This document shows, piece after piece, positions 36,992 through 45,922 of a stretch of 64,000 nt of DNA; position 1 is the first letter of the stretch, and the number at the start of each line of letters is the position of its first letter. The notes beneath the pieces were generated by a model that worked only from the letters and a program-made list of their open reading frames with translations, ran no database searches and was not told the DNA's origin. Source of the DNA: Rhodospirillaceae bacterium. Lineage in GTDB: Bacteria; Pseudomonadota; Alphaproteobacteria; Rhodospirillales; Rhodospirillaceae. The stretch is taken from assembly GCA_947476695.1 (NCBI GenBank), contig CANJRD010000015.1:1-64000 (forward strand), read 5' to 3'. A program made the position numbers and the translations under genes.

Positions 36992-38943
36992 CACCAGTCG
37001 CGCCAGATGGCGCGCAAGCCGGCGGTGAAGTCGGCGGCGAAAGCCGGGCCATCGCAGACGCGCGATCTGCGCATCTGTTCGCGTAATCCGGCGCGCAGTT
37101 TTCCAAGCGCGCCAAGATCGGACGCACGCGCCACGGCGAGGTCTTCAGCAGAGGCGCGATCCGGCGCAATCCAGTCCGCGAGCCCGGCATTGGCGAGGTA
37201 TGTCGCCGCATGACGTCCGGCGAACGTCGCGCCGGGCGAGGTGACGACAGGGCAGCCCATCCACAACGCCTCGCAGGTGGTCAGGCCGCCGCCGTAGGGG
37301 AAGGGATCGAGGGCGATATCAACTTTGCCGTAAGCGCCCAGGAATTCCGGCGGCGCATCGCGGCCTTCGATCAGGATGCGTTCGCCGGCGATACCGCGCG
37401 CGGCGAAAGCATCGCGAAGGTGTGTTTGCACGCGCGCATCTTCGAGGCCGCGGAACTTCAGCAGTAAGCGGCTGTCCCGCACGCGCGCCAGGATGCGGGC
37501 GAAAGAGGCGACGACCTCGTCGTTAAGCTTCGACGGATTGTTGAAACAGCCGAACGTCACGAACCCAGTCCGCAAGGCCGGAAGCGTCGTGACATCGGGC
37601 GCGTAAGCCGGCGGATCGAAGCAGGCGTAGCAGCCGGGCAGGCGCAGGATGCGCTCGACATAGCTGGCTTCTGTGCCTGGCGGCGTCTCGACCGCGTCGC
37701 CTAGGACGTAGTCGATCGCCGGAACGCCGGTCGTGCCGACATAGCCGAACCACGACACGGCGAGTGGCGCGGGCTTGCGCGCGAACATCTTCAGGCGGTG
37801 CCCGGCGGTGTGACCCGAGAGGTCGAACAAGATGTCGACCTTGGCGTCGCCGATCGTCGCGGCGAGCGCTTCGTCGTCCATGCCATCGACACGTCGCCAA
37901 TCGCAGGCGGCGCGGATGCGCGCGCTGATCGCGTCTTCGCGGTTCTCCGGCCGCGTGCTGAAAACGACGGCGCGCATCTGGTGGCGGTCGAGGTTCTCGA
38001 TCATCCGCACGGTCATGATGCCGACGGGATGTTGTCCCAGGTCGGGCGAGACGAAGCCGATGACGAGCGGTCGCGCCGGATCGCGCGTGTTGCCGTGAGG
38101 GCGCTGCGCCGGAATCGCGGCGGTATGCGCCCGATGCCATTGCTTGTGCGCGGCGAGCAGCGCGGCTTCCGTGATGCCGGGCAAGTACTGCTGCGCGCTC
38201 AGCCAGTTGCTCCCGGCGGGCATCCAGGTGGGATCGGCGGCCATGGCGGCGGCAAAAGCGGCGACGGCTTCCGCCGTCCGGCCCGCGTCACCAAGAATAT
38301 TGCCGAGCGCATTATGCGCCTTGGCGTGTTGCGGCTCTTTGGCCAGCAGCGCGCGAATTTCCCGCTCGGCGTCGTCAAGGCGGCCGAGATCGCGATAGCA
38401 ATTGGCGAGGTTGTACCGCGCGTCTGTGTAGTTGGGATCCACCGCCAGCGCCGCCGCGAATGCCGCCGTCGCGCCGTCGATGTCATCGAGGTCGCGCAGC
38501 ACGATCCCGCGATTGGTGATCGCTTGCGGATAGTGCGGCAGGAGGCGCAGCGCGGTGTCGTAGGCCGCAATCGCTTCTCGCAAGTGGCCGAGTTTGCTCA
38601 GCGCATTACCGCGATTGAAGTGGATCACGGCATTGTCGGGCGCCAGCTCTGCCGCCCGTTGCAAGTTCGCCAACGCCTCGCCGTGCTTGCCGAGCGCTTG
38701 TTGCGCGGTCGCGAGATTGCTCAGCGCATCGACGTAGTCGGGCTTCAAGGTCAGCGCGCGGCCGATCAGACGTTCGGCGCCTTCCAGGTCGCCGACCTGG
38801 ATCGCCACGACCCCGAGCAGATGCACCGGCTCGGGGTTCTGGGGTTCCGCGCGCGCGGCATCTTGATAGGCGGTCGCGGCCGCGTTGAGATCGCCGCGTC
38901 CATGCGCCTCGAGACCGCGCCGCAGCGCCTCAGTCGCGCTCAT
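36982..38943 (-). CDS. TPR-containing GT41 (SPINDLY/OGT-like) glycosyltransferase
   Basis: A 653-residue enzyme. Residues ~5-270 contain about seven TPR units ([32 protein letters not shown]). The catalytic half starts near 290 with [12 protein letters not shown], keeping the His. It continues [26 protein letters not shown] and [20 protein letters not shown]. It is expected to O-glycosylate proteins. Its ATG overlaps the stop of the upstream gene (ATGA), so it is the third gene of the minus operon from 40780. Confidence 0.87.
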   Translation of the reverse strand: MSATEALRRGLEAHGRGDLNAAATAYQDAARAEPQNPEPVHLLGVVAIQVGDLEGAERLIGRALTLKPDYVDALSNLATAQQALGKHGEALANLQRAAELAPDNAVIHFNRGNALSKLGHLREAIAAYDTALRLLPHYPQAITNRGIVLRDLDDIDGATAAFAAALAVDPNYTDARYNLANCYRDLGRLDDAEREIRALLAKEPQHAKAHNALGNILGDAGRTAEAVAAFAAAMAADPTWMPAGSNWLSAQQYLPGITEAALLAAHKQWHRAHTAAIPAQRPHGNTRDPARPLVIGFVSPDLGQHPVGIMTVRMIENLDRHQMRAVVFSTRPENREDAISARIRAACDWRRVDGMDDEALAATIGDAKVDILFDLSGHTAGHRLKMFARKPAPLAVSWFGYVGTTGVPAIDYVLGDAVETPPGTEASYVERILRLPGCYACFDPPAYAPDVTTLPALRTGFVTFGCFNNPSKLNDEVVASFARILARVRDSRLLLKFRGLEDARVQTHLRDAFAARGIAGERILIEGRDAPPEFLGAYGKVDIALDPFPYGGGLTTCEALWMGCPVVTSPGATFAGRHAATYLANAGLADWIAPDRASAEDLAVARASDLGALGKLRAGLREQMRRSRVCDGPAFAADFTAGLRAIWRDWCQR

Positions 38944-39854
38944 GCGGATAGCGTGAAATTCACGGCGCGCGATTTGATGTGATGCACCGCGACTTCCTGA
39001 AAGCGATCGTAAAAGGCGGCCAGCCCTTCGACGGCGTCCGGCAATACGTTGCCGTCCGCACCGGTCTTGGTGCCGCGCGCGAAGGCGTCTTTGTAGAGAT
39101 GGCCGAGGGCATCCAGCATTAGATCGAACTGACGGCCATACGCGCTGGTGTCCTGTCCGCGTGAGGCCTCGCAGGCTTCGAGCACGGCGGTCATCAGGGC
39201 GTGGAAATACACATAGATCGTGTCGTCCCAGCGCGTCTCATGGGCGATGTGCAAGGCGACCGGGGATCGCAACGCTTTCAGCGGGCGACCCTTCAGCAGC
39301 GCGACCAGCGGCATCCAGTAGTCCCAGAAGGGCATGCCGACGCAGAACGGGGTGTCGCCGAAGTCATCGAGCAGATCGCCCGACATTAGGAAAAAGTCGT
39401 AGCCGGTGGAGTAGGTCTCATCGCCGGCCGCGCGGAAGCCGCCAAGCGCGGTGGCATCCGCGACGTCCACGCGCGCGCCCAGCACGAGGCTGCCTTGCGC
39501 GGCGGCGGCGATCTCGGCCATCTGCGCCGGTGAAAGACGAAAGTGAATGTCGTCGTTGACGATGCCCACGATGCAATCGGTCAGCCCCGCGCCGCTGGTC
39601 GCGGCATCAGCGCGCAGCGCTTTCAGCAAGTCGTGGATGTAAGGCACGGGCTTGCGTGCGACCCGCTCGCCGGTCTTTGCCGCGGTGACAAAGGTGACGT
39701 CGGGATGATCCCGGGTCAGTTGCGGCAGTTCCGCCGCGGCATTCACCGACAGCATCTTGAAGCCGGCGGCGCGCCACGACGTGACGGCGGCCCGCTGTGC
39801 CGCAACGTCTCGGCCGGGTGCAAGGCTGGTGGCGATGAAAAGCGGCGCGGTCAT
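38940..39854 (-). CDS. Uncharacterised GT-A-like protein
   Basis: A 304-residue protein, starting [11 protein letters not shown]. The open frame runs on to 40517, but that extension is Arg/Pro-rich antisense-type sequence overlapping the neighbour, so I place the start at 39854. The segment [12 protein letters not shown] could be the metal-binding acidic motif of a GT-A transferase, and [13 protein letters not shown] is a striking aromatic block. I do not recognise the family. It sits between a GT-A-like gene and a TPR-GT41 gene with translational coupling to the latter. Confidence 0.6.
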   Translation of the reverse strand: MTAPLFIATSLAPGRDVAAQRAAVTSWRAAGFKMLSVNAAAELPQLTRDHPDVTFVTAAKTGERVARKPVPYIHDLLKALRADAATSGAGLTDCIVGIVNDDIHFRLSPAQMAEIAAAAQGSLVLGARVDVADATALGGFRAAGDETYSTGYDFFLMSGDLLDDFGDTPFCVGMPFWDYWMPLVALLKGRPLKALRSPVALHIAHETRWDDTIYVYFHALMTAVLEACEASRGQDTSAYGRQFDLMLDALGHLYKDAFARGTKTGADGNVLPDAVEGLAAFYDRFQEVAVHHIKSRAVNFTLSA

Positions 39855-39889
39855 GCGATGTGCAGTGTAAGGGAAGGGCGCGCGCGCAT

Positions 39890-40780
39890 CTAATGTCCCT
39901 TGGACAAAGTTTCCGTCAGAACAACAAAGCGGAACTGGCCGCGATCCATCGGTGTCAGGCCGTTTTCGCGGCGCAGTTTGTCGGCCAGTTCGAAATACGT
40001 TTCCATCGGCGATAGGCCGCAGAAGTGGCACAGCACGCCGGCCCACAGTTCCGGGGCGACTCCCGGCGTCTGTTTCACGATGCGCAGGTCGGCGGTGTCG
40101 ATGTCCATCACCGCCTCGACCAGGTTGGGCGTCGTCACCTGAAGGCGGTTGTTCGCCGGCGGTTCCTGGGGCGGAATGTTCATGCTGCCCAACACCACGC
40201 CGAAGAACGGCTCGTCGGCGTATTCGCCGGCGTGTTTGTAGGTGTAACTGATGCGATCGCGATCCGGCCCGGCGTGCAGGGCTTTGACCCTGGCGAAAAT
40301 CTCGGCGGCGACCGGGCCGCGTTCGAAATAGATCACGCCCGCGTTGAATACGGTGAGATAGGGCAGGCTGTAGGCGGCGCAGAGTTCTGCGGCGTCTTTG
40401 GCGCCGAGCGAGCAGGCGAAAGCCGGGCCTGTGGTTTGCTTGTGGCCTTCGACCACGAACGGTTGCCCGCGATAGCGGTGCCAGAACAGTTCGATGCGCG
40501 GGCTGAACAGCAGACAATCCGCGTCGACATACATCGTGCGGTCATACGGCGTGAGGTCGAGCAGGCGGGCCTTGTTCATCGCGCCTTTCAGCGCGCCATC
40601 CGGCTGCGCAGTGATCACGCGATCGAACAGCGCCGCTGCGTCGCCAGACGGTTCATGGCCGGGCGAAACCACGATACTGACCGGACGGTTCTCCCAGCGG
40701 CGGAAGGACAGGGCGAGGTTGATCGCCAGTTCCACGTAGCGCCGGTCGTCCAAAGCGAGGATAAGATAGCCTTCGTCCAA
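39890..40780 (-). CDS. GT-A glycosyltransferase (GT8-like)
   Basis: A 296-residue putative nucleotide-sugar transferase. It starts M-D-E-G-Y-L-I-L-A-L-D-D, followed by Y-V-E-L-A-I-N-L-A-L-S-F. The D-x-D motif is seen in R-T-M-Y-V-D-A-D-C-L-L-F near residue 85, with N-A-G-V-I-Y-F-E-R-G-P further on, a pattern typical of GT8 and related GT-A enzymes. It is the first gene of the minus-strand set 40780-36982. The gap to the first flagellin gene is divergent, so its promoter shares that 247-base region. Confidence 0.75.
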   Translation of the reverse strand: MDEGYLILALDDRRYVELAINLALSFRRWENRPVSIVVSPGHEPSGDAAALFDRVITAQPDGALKGAMNKARLLDLTPYDRTMYVDADCLLFSPRIELFWHRYRGQPFVVEGHKQTTGPAFACSLGAKDAAELCAAYSLPYLTVFNAGVIYFERGPVAAEIFARVKALHAGPDRDRISYTYKHAGEYADEPFFGVVLGSMNIPPQEPPANNRLQVTTPNLVEAVMDIDTADLRIVKQTPGVAPELWAGVLCHFCGLSPMETYFELADKLRRENGLTPMDRGQFRFVVLTETLSKGH

Positions 40781-40899
40781 AGCGCCGTTCCTTCGAGACT
40801 CGCCAGCTCGGCTCGTAAGGGTTGTAGATCCGCCGACCCTGCGTACCGCTTATCTAAATATTTGAAACTAAAGGTTAATTTTCTGGATTCGCGTGGTAT

Positions 40900-40930
40900 T
40901 TGACATTTTGTCGGCCGAACTATTATAAAT
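40900..40930 (+). promoter_or_regulatory. Housekeeping-type (-35/-10) promoter for the first flagellin gene
   Basis: A perfect TTGACA at 40900-40905 is followed by an AT-rich TATTATAAAT at 40921-40930. The TTATAA/TATAAA hexamers lie 17-18 bases from the -35 box. The start would lie near 40936, giving a leader of about 90 bases before the ATG at 41028. No other flagellin gene in the array has such a site. Confidence 0.6.
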
Positions 40931-41027
40931 GCTGTAGTTCGGCGTGTCCCCAGAAGGGGCTTGGCCTCACGGCTACGTCGGGCTGGACAGAAATGTCTTT
41001 CGACCCATCCTAGAAAAGGAAAACACA

Positions 41028-41918
41028 ATGGCTGACGTTACGCTTGGTTCTGCGACACGCACGAACCTGCTCTCACTCCAGAACACCCAGGGCCTCATCG
41101 ATCGGACCCAAGGCCGTCTTGCGACGGGCCTGAAGATCAATAGCGCCCTCGACGACGCGCTCGCGTTCTTCAAAGCGCGTAACCTGAACGACCGCGCAGC
41201 TGACCTCTCCGCGATCAAAGACGTAATCGCCGGCGCGGTGAGCGTGCTGACGGCCGCGACTCAGGGCCTGGTCTCGATCGAAGACACGCTGAAGCAGATG
41301 AAAGCGTTGGCTCAGTCGGCGATTTCGTCGCCGGAAAGCATGACGCGCGCCAAGCTGGCCAGCCAGTTCAACGAACTGCGCAGCCAGGTGGACAACCTCG
41401 CCGAAGACGCGAGCTTCAACGGCGTCAACCTGCTGAAGAACCAGAGCGGTGCCTTCTCTGCCGGCGCCGACTACTTGACTGTGAAGTTCAACGAGCGTTC
41501 GCAGGCCTCGACTGTCAACCAGCTGGTCGTCTCGGGCCTCAAGGCTGCCGACTTCAACACCATCATGGCAACCTCCGCGTCGGCCACCGGCACCGCGGGC
41601 GTCACCACGGTGTGGGGCCAGACCGGCACCGCGGCGATCTTCGCGATCAACGCCTCGATCAAAGCGATCGACTCCGCGCTGGTCACCGTGCGTCAGATCT
41701 CGCAGGCCTTCGGTACCAACGCGTCGTTGCTCGGCATTCGCCAGGACTTCACGGCGAACCTGATCAACACCCTCAAGGGCGGCGCCTCTGACCTGGTCAA
41801 CGCCGACCTCAACGAAGAATCCGCCAACCTGCTGTCGCTGCAGACTCGTCAGCAGTTGGGCACGATCTCGCTGTCGATCGCGCAGAAGTCGGAACAGTCG
41901 GTCTTGCGTCTGTTCTAA
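41028..41918 (+). CDS. Flagellin (copy 1)
   Basis: A 296-residue filament subunit. The conserved N-terminal D0/D1 part (T-R-T-N-L-L-S-L-Q-N-T-Q, R-L-A-T-G-L-K-I-N-S-A-L-D-D-A) and C-terminal part (L-L-S-L-Q-T-R-Q-Q-L-G-T-I-S-L-S, ending S-V-L-R-L-F) are joined by a short middle with no large D2/D3 domain. The ATG at 41028 has AAAAGGA upstream; a longer frame from 40944 is not shared by the other copies. Ser/Thr residues in the middle (S-A-S-A-T-G-T-A, T-T-V-W-G-Q-T-G-T) are possible O-glycosylation sites. It has its own promoter and terminator. Confidence 0.95.
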   Translation: MADVTLGSATRTNLLSLQNTQGLIDRTQGRLATGLKINSALDDALAFFKARNLNDRAADLSAIKDVIAGAVSVLTAATQGLVSIEDTLKQMKALAQSAISSPESMTRAKLASQFNELRSQVDNLAEDASFNGVNLLKNQSGAFSAGADYLTVKFNERSQASTVNQLVVSGLKAADFNTIMATSASATGTAGVTTVWGQTGTAAIFAINASIKAIDSALVTVRQISQAFGTNASLLGIRQDFTANLINTLKGGASDLVNADLNEESANLLSLQTRQQLGTISLSIAQKSEQSVLRLF

Positions 41919-41941
41919 GCGCTTACAGCGGTTCACTTTTG

Positions 41942-41976
41942 AACGGCGGGCCCCGCGGGGTCCGCCGTTTTATTTT
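41942..41976 (+). terminator. Terminator after flagellin 1
   Basis: An 11-bp stem with one G-T pair (AACGGCGGGCC at 41942-41952 with GGTCCGCCGTT at 41959-41969) is followed by TTATTTT. It ends the first flagellin transcript 24 bases after the stop. Confidence 0.88.
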
Positions 41977-42031
41977 CGAAATCCGGCAATTTTTGGCAAG
42001 GCCGCAAAAGGATCACCCCGGCAACCCCTCA

Positions 42032-42040
42032 TTAACCACT
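42032..42040 (+). promoter_or_regulatory. TTAACCA-type site upstream of flagellin 2
   Basis: TTAACCACT at 42032-42040, about 84 bases before the ATG. It matches the TTAACCATT found before flagellins 3 and 4 and before the second FlaF-like gene, apart from one base. TTAACCAT resembles a CtrA half-site; the assignment is inferred. A GG-N10-GC pair (TGGATTGCATTCTGC at 42071-42085) nearby is only a weak sigma-54 candidate. Confidence 0.45.
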
Positions 42041-42123
42041 TCCTGGCAATGGTTAGCTGTAGCTTGCGTGTGGATTGCATTCTGCGCGCGCGAAAATGGC
42101 ATCGACCAGAAGGGGCATAGGCC

Positions 42124-43029
42124 ATGAGTGAGAATCCGCCGGGCGGCATTACGCTTGGATCTGCGACACGCACAAACCTGCTGTCGCTGCAGAACACCCA
42201 GACGCTGATCGATCGCACGCAGGGCCGTCTCGCGACGGGCTTGAAGGTCAACAGCGCGCTCGACGATGCGCTCGCGTTCTTCAAAGCGCGTAACCTGAAT
42301 GACCGCGCTTCTGACCTCTCCGCGATCAAGGATCAAATCGCCGGCGCCGTGAGCGTGCTCACCGCCGCGACGCAAGGTTTGACGTCGATCGAGTCGACGC
42401 TGAAACAAATGAAAGCGCTGGCGCAGTCCGCGGTGTCTGCGCCGGAAAGCTCCACCCGCGCCAAGCTCGCCAGCCAGTTCAACGAACTGCGTAGTCAGAT
42501 CGATAACTTGGCGGAAGATGCAAGCTTCAACGGCGTCAACCTGCTGAAGAACCAGACCGGCGCATTCGCGCAGGGCGCCGATTATTTGACCGTGAAATTC
42601 AACGAACGCACGCAGGCTACGGCGCTCAACCAGTTGGTCGTCTCCGGTCTGAGGGCGACGGATTTCAACACGATCATGGCCAGCTCCGCCGCTGTCACCG
42701 GTACGGCGGGTGCGACCACGCACTGGGGCCAAACAGGCGTCGCTGCGATCTTCGCGATCAATGCTTCGATCAAGGCCATCGACTCGGCGCTGGTTACCGT
42801 GCGTCAGGTCGCGCAGGCTTTCGGTACCAATGCGTCGATGCTTGGCATTCGTCAGGAATTCACGTCGAACTTGATCAACACCTTGAAGGGCGGCGCTTCG
42901 GACCTGGTCAACGCCGACCTCAACGAAGAATCCGCGAACCTGCTTTCGTTGCAGACTCGTCAGCAGCTCGGCACGATCTCGCTGTCGATCGCGCAGAAGT
43001 CGGAACAGTCGGTCCTCCGTCTGTTCTAA
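42124..43029 (+). CDS. Flagellin (copy 2)
   Basis: A 301-residue flagellin, slightly longer at the N-terminus (M-S-E-N-P-P-G-G-I-T-L-G-S-A-T-R-T-N) than the other copies. The rest closely follows copies 1 and 3: R-L-A-T-G-L-K-V-N-S-A-L-D-D-A, A-E-D-A-S-F-N-G-V-N-L-L-K-N, H-W-G-Q-T-G-V-A-A-I-F-A-I-N and the conserved S-V-L-R-L-F end. The Pro-Pro-Gly-Gly insert at the N-terminus is unusual for a flagellin D0 segment, which is usually strongly conserved. It has its own leader and two tandem hairpins downstream. Confidence 0.95.
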   Translation: MSENPPGGITLGSATRTNLLSLQNTQTLIDRTQGRLATGLKVNSALDDALAFFKARNLNDRASDLSAIKDQIAGAVSVLTAATQGLTSIESTLKQMKALAQSAVSAPESSTRAKLASQFNELRSQIDNLAEDASFNGVNLLKNQTGAFAQGADYLTVKFNERTQATALNQLVVSGLRATDFNTIMASSAAVTGTAGATTHWGQTGVAAIFAINASIKAIDSALVTVRQVAQAFGTNASMLGIRQEFTSNLINTLKGGASDLVNADLNEESANLLSLQTRQQLGTISLSIAQKSEQSVLRLF

Positions 43030-43032
43030 GAC

Positions 43033-43060
43033 GCCGCTTTTCCAGCGGCTTGAGTTTTTA
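43033..43060 (+). terminator. First hairpin after flagellin 2
   Basis: A 6-bp stem (GCCGCT at 43033-43038, AGCGGC at 43044-43049) and a T-rich tail (TTGAGTTTTTATTTT). It is weaker than the hairpin just after it, and the two probably act in tandem. Confidence 0.7.
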
Positions 43061-43068
43061 TTTTACGG

Positions 43069-43101
43069 AAAGCGGCGGGCTTATGTCCGCCGCTTTTCAT
43101 T
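43069..43101 (+). terminator. Second hairpin after flagellin 2
   Basis: A perfect 10-bp stem (AAAGCGGCGG at 43069-43078, CCGCCGCTTT at 43087-43096) with an 8-base loop, then TCATTT. Confidence 0.8.
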
Positions 43102-43124
43102 TCGAACGATCGTCAACGAACCCA

Positions 43125-43133
43125 TTAACCATT
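43125..43133 (+). promoter_or_regulatory. TTAACCATT site upstream of flagellin 3
   Basis: TTAACCATT at 43125-43133, followed by CATTTGC. The same core plus TATTTGC occurs before flagellin 4. It lies about 116 bases before the ATG. It resembles a CtrA half-site (inference). Confidence 0.5.
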
Positions 43134-43248
43134 CATTTGCATTTGCCACTTACAAGGGCAGCACGAACGCCACTGCTCGTATGGCGGCTGATAGCCATTG
43201 GGCAGAGAAACTGGGCGGCTCGCCACTCGTTCCTAGAAAGGGTCAAGC

Positions 43249-44142
43249 ATGGCTGACGATATTTCTCTCGGTAGTGCGACGCGGTCAAACCTGCTGTCGC
43301 TGCAATCCACCACCACCATGATCGACCGCACGCAGCAGCGTCTTGCGACGGGCCTGAAGGTCAATAGTGCGCTCGACGACGCGCTCGCGTTCTTCAAAGC
43401 GCGTAACCTCAATGACCGCGCCGGCGATTTGTCGGCGATCAAAGACGGCATCGCTGGTTCGATCAGCGTGCTCACCGCCGCGACGCAGGGCCTCGAGTCG
43501 ATTGAATCGACGCTGAAGCAGATGAAGGCGCTCGCGCAGTCCGCGGTTTCCGCGCCGGAAAGCTCCACGCGCGCCAAGCTCGCCAGCCAGTTCAACGAAC
43601 TGCGCAGTCAGGTCGACAACATCGCGGAAGACGCCAGCTTCAACGGCGTCAACTTGCTCAAGAACGGCACCGGCGCGTTCCTGCCGGGCGCTGACTACCT
43701 CACCGTGAAATTCAACGAACGTACCGATGCCGCTGGCGTCAACCAGCTGGTCGTTTCCGGTCTGCGTTCGTCCGACTTCAATTCGATCATGGCCACCTCG
43801 GCCACGGTTTCCGGCACGCCCGGCGCGACGACCCACTGGGGTCAGACCGGCGTCGCCGCGATCTTCGCGATCACCGCGTCGCTCAAGGCGATCGACTCGG
43901 CGCTGGTTACCGTGCGTCAGGTCGCGCAGGCTTTCGGTACCAATGCGTCGATGCTCGGTATCCGTCAGGACTTCACCAACAATCTGATCAACACCTTGAA
44001 GGGTGGCGCTTCGGACCTGGTCAACGCCGACCTCAACGAAGAATCGGCCAACCTGCTTTCGCTGCAGACTCGCCAGCAGCTCGGCACGATCTCGCTGTCG
44101 ATCGCGCAGAAGTCGGAACAGTCGGTCCTCCGTCTGTTCTAA
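43249..44142 (+). CDS. Flagellin (copy 3)
   Basis: A 297-residue flagellin, start M-A-D-D-I-S-L-G-S-A-T-R-S-N-L-L, with GAAAGGG upstream of the ATG. It matches copies 1 and 2 through the conserved D0/D1 parts. Differences cluster in the middle (N-G-T-G-A-F-L-P-G-A-D-Y, E-R-T-D-A-A-G-V-N, S-A-T-V-S-G-T-P-G-A), the exposed part of the filament. It lies 219 bases after copy 2 and is separated from it by two hairpins, so it is probably transcribed alone. Confidence 0.95.
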   Translation: MADDISLGSATRSNLLSLQSTTTMIDRTQQRLATGLKVNSALDDALAFFKARNLNDRAGDLSAIKDGIAGSISVLTAATQGLESIESTLKQMKALAQSAVSAPESSTRAKLASQFNELRSQVDNIAEDASFNGVNLLKNGTGAFLPGADYLTVKFNERTDAAGVNQLVVSGLRSSDFNSIMATSATVSGTPGATTHWGQTGVAAIFAITASLKAIDSALVTVRQVAQAFGTNASMLGIRQDFTNNLINTLKGGASDLVNADLNEESANLLSLQTRQQLGTISLSIAQKSEQSVLRLF

Positions 44143-44169
44143 TTCTAAAGTTTCCTTCGTACGACTTGC

Positions 44170-44202
44170 GGGGCGGCCTTATGGGCCGCCCCTCTTTTTT
44201 TT
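44170..44202 (+). terminator. Terminator after flagellin 3
   Basis: A perfect 9-bp GC-rich stem (GGGGCGGCC at 44170-44178 with GGCCGCCCC at 44184-44192), a 5-base loop and then TCTTTTTTTT. This is the strongest terminator of the array. Confidence 0.92.
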
Positions 44203-44278
44203 CGAATACGCGACCTTACTGGTTGCTCCTCCTTTTTCGAAACGTCTGCGTGCGCTCGGTCACGAATTGTCGCGGGTG

Positions 44279-44287
44279 TTAACCATT
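44279..44287 (+). promoter_or_regulatory. TTAACCATT site upstream of flagellin 4
   Basis: TTAACCATT followed by TATTTGC, about 134 bases before the ATG and identical in core to the site before flagellin 3. Closer to the gene, a TGGCACG at 44374-44380 looks like a -24 element, but the next GC is 11 and not 10 bases from the GG, so it is only a weak sigma-54 candidate. Confidence 0.5.
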
Positions 44288-44420
44288 TATTTGCCGCCCT
44301 TGCGCAATGCTCGCAATGGACGATCAGAAGATTCGTCTGCAGCGATGCTATGCGCACTGCAACCCGAAGCTTGATGGCACGCAAAGGTGCAAGCCCAGCT
44401 TCTTTGATTGAGGTAGGCCC

Positions 44421-45314
44421 ATGGCGGGAACAATCAATCTTTCCTCTGCGACACGCACAAATCTGCTGTCGTTGCAGGGCACGAGCAACCTGATCGGCCG
44501 CACGCAGGAACGTCTTGCGACAGGCTTGAAGGTCAACAGCGCGCTCGATGACGCGCTCGCCTTCTTCAAGGCGCGCAATCTCAACAGCCGTGCATCGGAT
44601 CTTGCGTCGATCAAGACCGGAATCACTGACGGCATCAACATCATCAAGGCCGGTATTCAAGGCCTGACGTCGATCGAAGACACGATCAAGCAAATGAAAG
44701 CGCTGGCGCAGTCCGCGGTTTCGGCGCCGGAAAGCTCGACACGTGCGGCCCTCGCAAGCCAGTTCAACGAACTGCGCAGCCAGATCGACAACATCGCCGA
44801 AGACGCCAGCTTCAACGGCGTCAACCTGCTCAAGAACAATCAAGGTGCCTTCGTTGGCGGCGCGGACTATCTGACGGTGAAGTTCAACGAACGCACCGAG
44901 CAGAAGGCCGTCAACCAGCTCGTCGTTTCGGGTCTGAGGGCCACAGAATTCCAGTCGATCATGGCCAGCTCCGCGCAGGTGCACGGCACCGCCGGCGTCA
45001 CGACCGTATGGGGCCAGACCGGCGTGGCGGCGATCTTCGCCATCAACGCGTCGATCCGCGCTCTCGACTCGGCGCTTGTCACCGTGCGTTCGGCCGCGAC
45101 CGGCTTCGGTACGCGTTCGGCCCTGCTGTCCATCCGCGATGAATTCACCAGTAATCTGGTGAACACGCTGAAGGGTGGCGCCTCGGATCTCGTGAACGCG
45201 GATCTGAACGAAGAATCGGCCAACCTGCTCTCGCTGCAGACCCGCCAGCAGCTCGGCACGATCTCGCTCCAGATCGCGCAGAAGTCCGAAGAAGCGGTCC
45301 TACGTCTGTTCTAA
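44421..45314 (+). CDS. Flagellin (copy 4, divergent)
   Basis: A 297-residue flagellin, start M-A-G-T-I-N-L-S-S-A-T-R-T-N-L-L. It is the most different of the four: I-G-R-T-Q-E-R-L, N-S-R-A-S-D-L-A-S-I-K-T, D-G-I-N-I-I-K-A-G-I-Q replacing the V-L-T-A-A-T-Q of the others, and R-S-A-A-T-G-F-G-T-R-S-A. It ends I-A-Q-K-S-E-E-A-V-L-R-L-F. It could be a minor filament component (base or tip of the filament). No strong terminator follows, so flbT may be read from this transcript. Confidence 0.94.
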   Translation: MAGTINLSSATRTNLLSLQGTSNLIGRTQERLATGLKVNSALDDALAFFKARNLNSRASDLASIKTGITDGINIIKAGIQGLTSIEDTIKQMKALAQSAVSAPESSTRAALASQFNELRSQIDNIAEDASFNGVNLLKNNQGAFVGGADYLTVKFNERTEQKAVNQLVVSGLRATEFQSIMASSAQVHGTAGVTTVWGQTGVAAIFAINASIRALDSALVTVRSAATGFGTRSALLSIRDEFTSNLVNTLKGGASDLVNADLNEESANLLSLQTRQQLGTISLQIAQKSEEAVLRLF

Positions 45315-45523
45315 CCCGTGCACGGGCGCGCCTAGCGCGTCCGGGCCGGCGCCCTTCACGAGTCGGGCAATTCGCTCCATACTCCGCCGGTTACCGCCGG
45401 CGAGCGGCAGGCATCGGCCGACGCAGGCAACCGTGGGGTGGCAATCGGGGGGACCGATCCATCGCGCGGCGTAAAAGGCCCCGGCCTCACGGCCGGCAAC
45501 ATCGAGTTTGATGAGCGTTTAAA

Positions 45524-45922
45524 ATGCCGCTGAAGCTAACCCTCAAGCCCAACGAAAAGGTGCTGATCGGCACCTCTGTCATCGCCAACGGCCCGGCGAA
45601 GACGGAATTCGTGGTGCTGAATCGGGTACCCGTAGTACGGGAAAAAGACATCATCACCGAGGAGCAGGCCGATACTGTCGGTAAAAAGCTCTATGTGACG
45701 ATCCTGAACATGTACATCAATCCCGCCCGCGAAAAGGATTTTCACGGTATTTACTTCGCTTTAATGCGGGAAATGATCATCTTACCAGTCGATGCGCGTG
45801 CCGTGGAATTGATGGTCGAGATGTCGCAAAACATTCTCGGCGGCGATCACTACCGAGCGCTGAAATTGTGCCGGCAGCTAATCAAGATGGAGTCGGAGGC
45901 CTTGGCCAATGTCAAAAGATAA
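45524..45922 (+). CDS. flbT: Flagellin mRNA repressor FlbT
   Basis: A 132-residue FlbT, which in Caulobacter binds the flagellin mRNA leader and limits its translation until the hook is complete. It has L-K-P-N-E-K-V-L-I-G near the start, then F-V-V-L-N-R-V-P-V-V-R-E-K-D-I-I and L-Y-V-T-I-L-N-M-Y-I, and the C-terminal I-L-G-G-D-H-Y-R-A-L-K-L-C-R. Length is as expected. The last 14 bases overlap flaF, whose ribosome site lies within this gene, so the two are translated together. The flagellin leaders upstream are its likely targets. Confidence 0.93.
   Translation: MPLKLTLKPNEKVLIGTSVIANGPAKTEFVVLNRVPVVREKDIITEEQADTVGKKLYVTILNMYINPAREKDFHGIYFALMREMIILPVDARAVELMVEMSQNILGGDHYRALKLCRQLIKMESEALANVKR

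Noticed and set aside
39855-40517. N-terminal extension of the 38940-39854 protein (frame open to 40517)
   Set aside because: The extension is Arg/Pro-rich shadow sequence overlapping the GT8-like gene; the internal ATG at 39854 starts a normal-looking protein.
40961-40977. TTGGCCTCACGGCTACG as a sigma-54 promoter of flagellin 1
   Set aside because: The -12 GC is missing (AC at that place) and -24 is imperfect; the TTGACA/TATAAA pair upstream is better.
45315-45523. GC-rich inverted repeats after flagellin 4 as a terminator
   Set aside because: Stems are short or interrupted and none is followed by a T-run; transcription into flbT is more likely.
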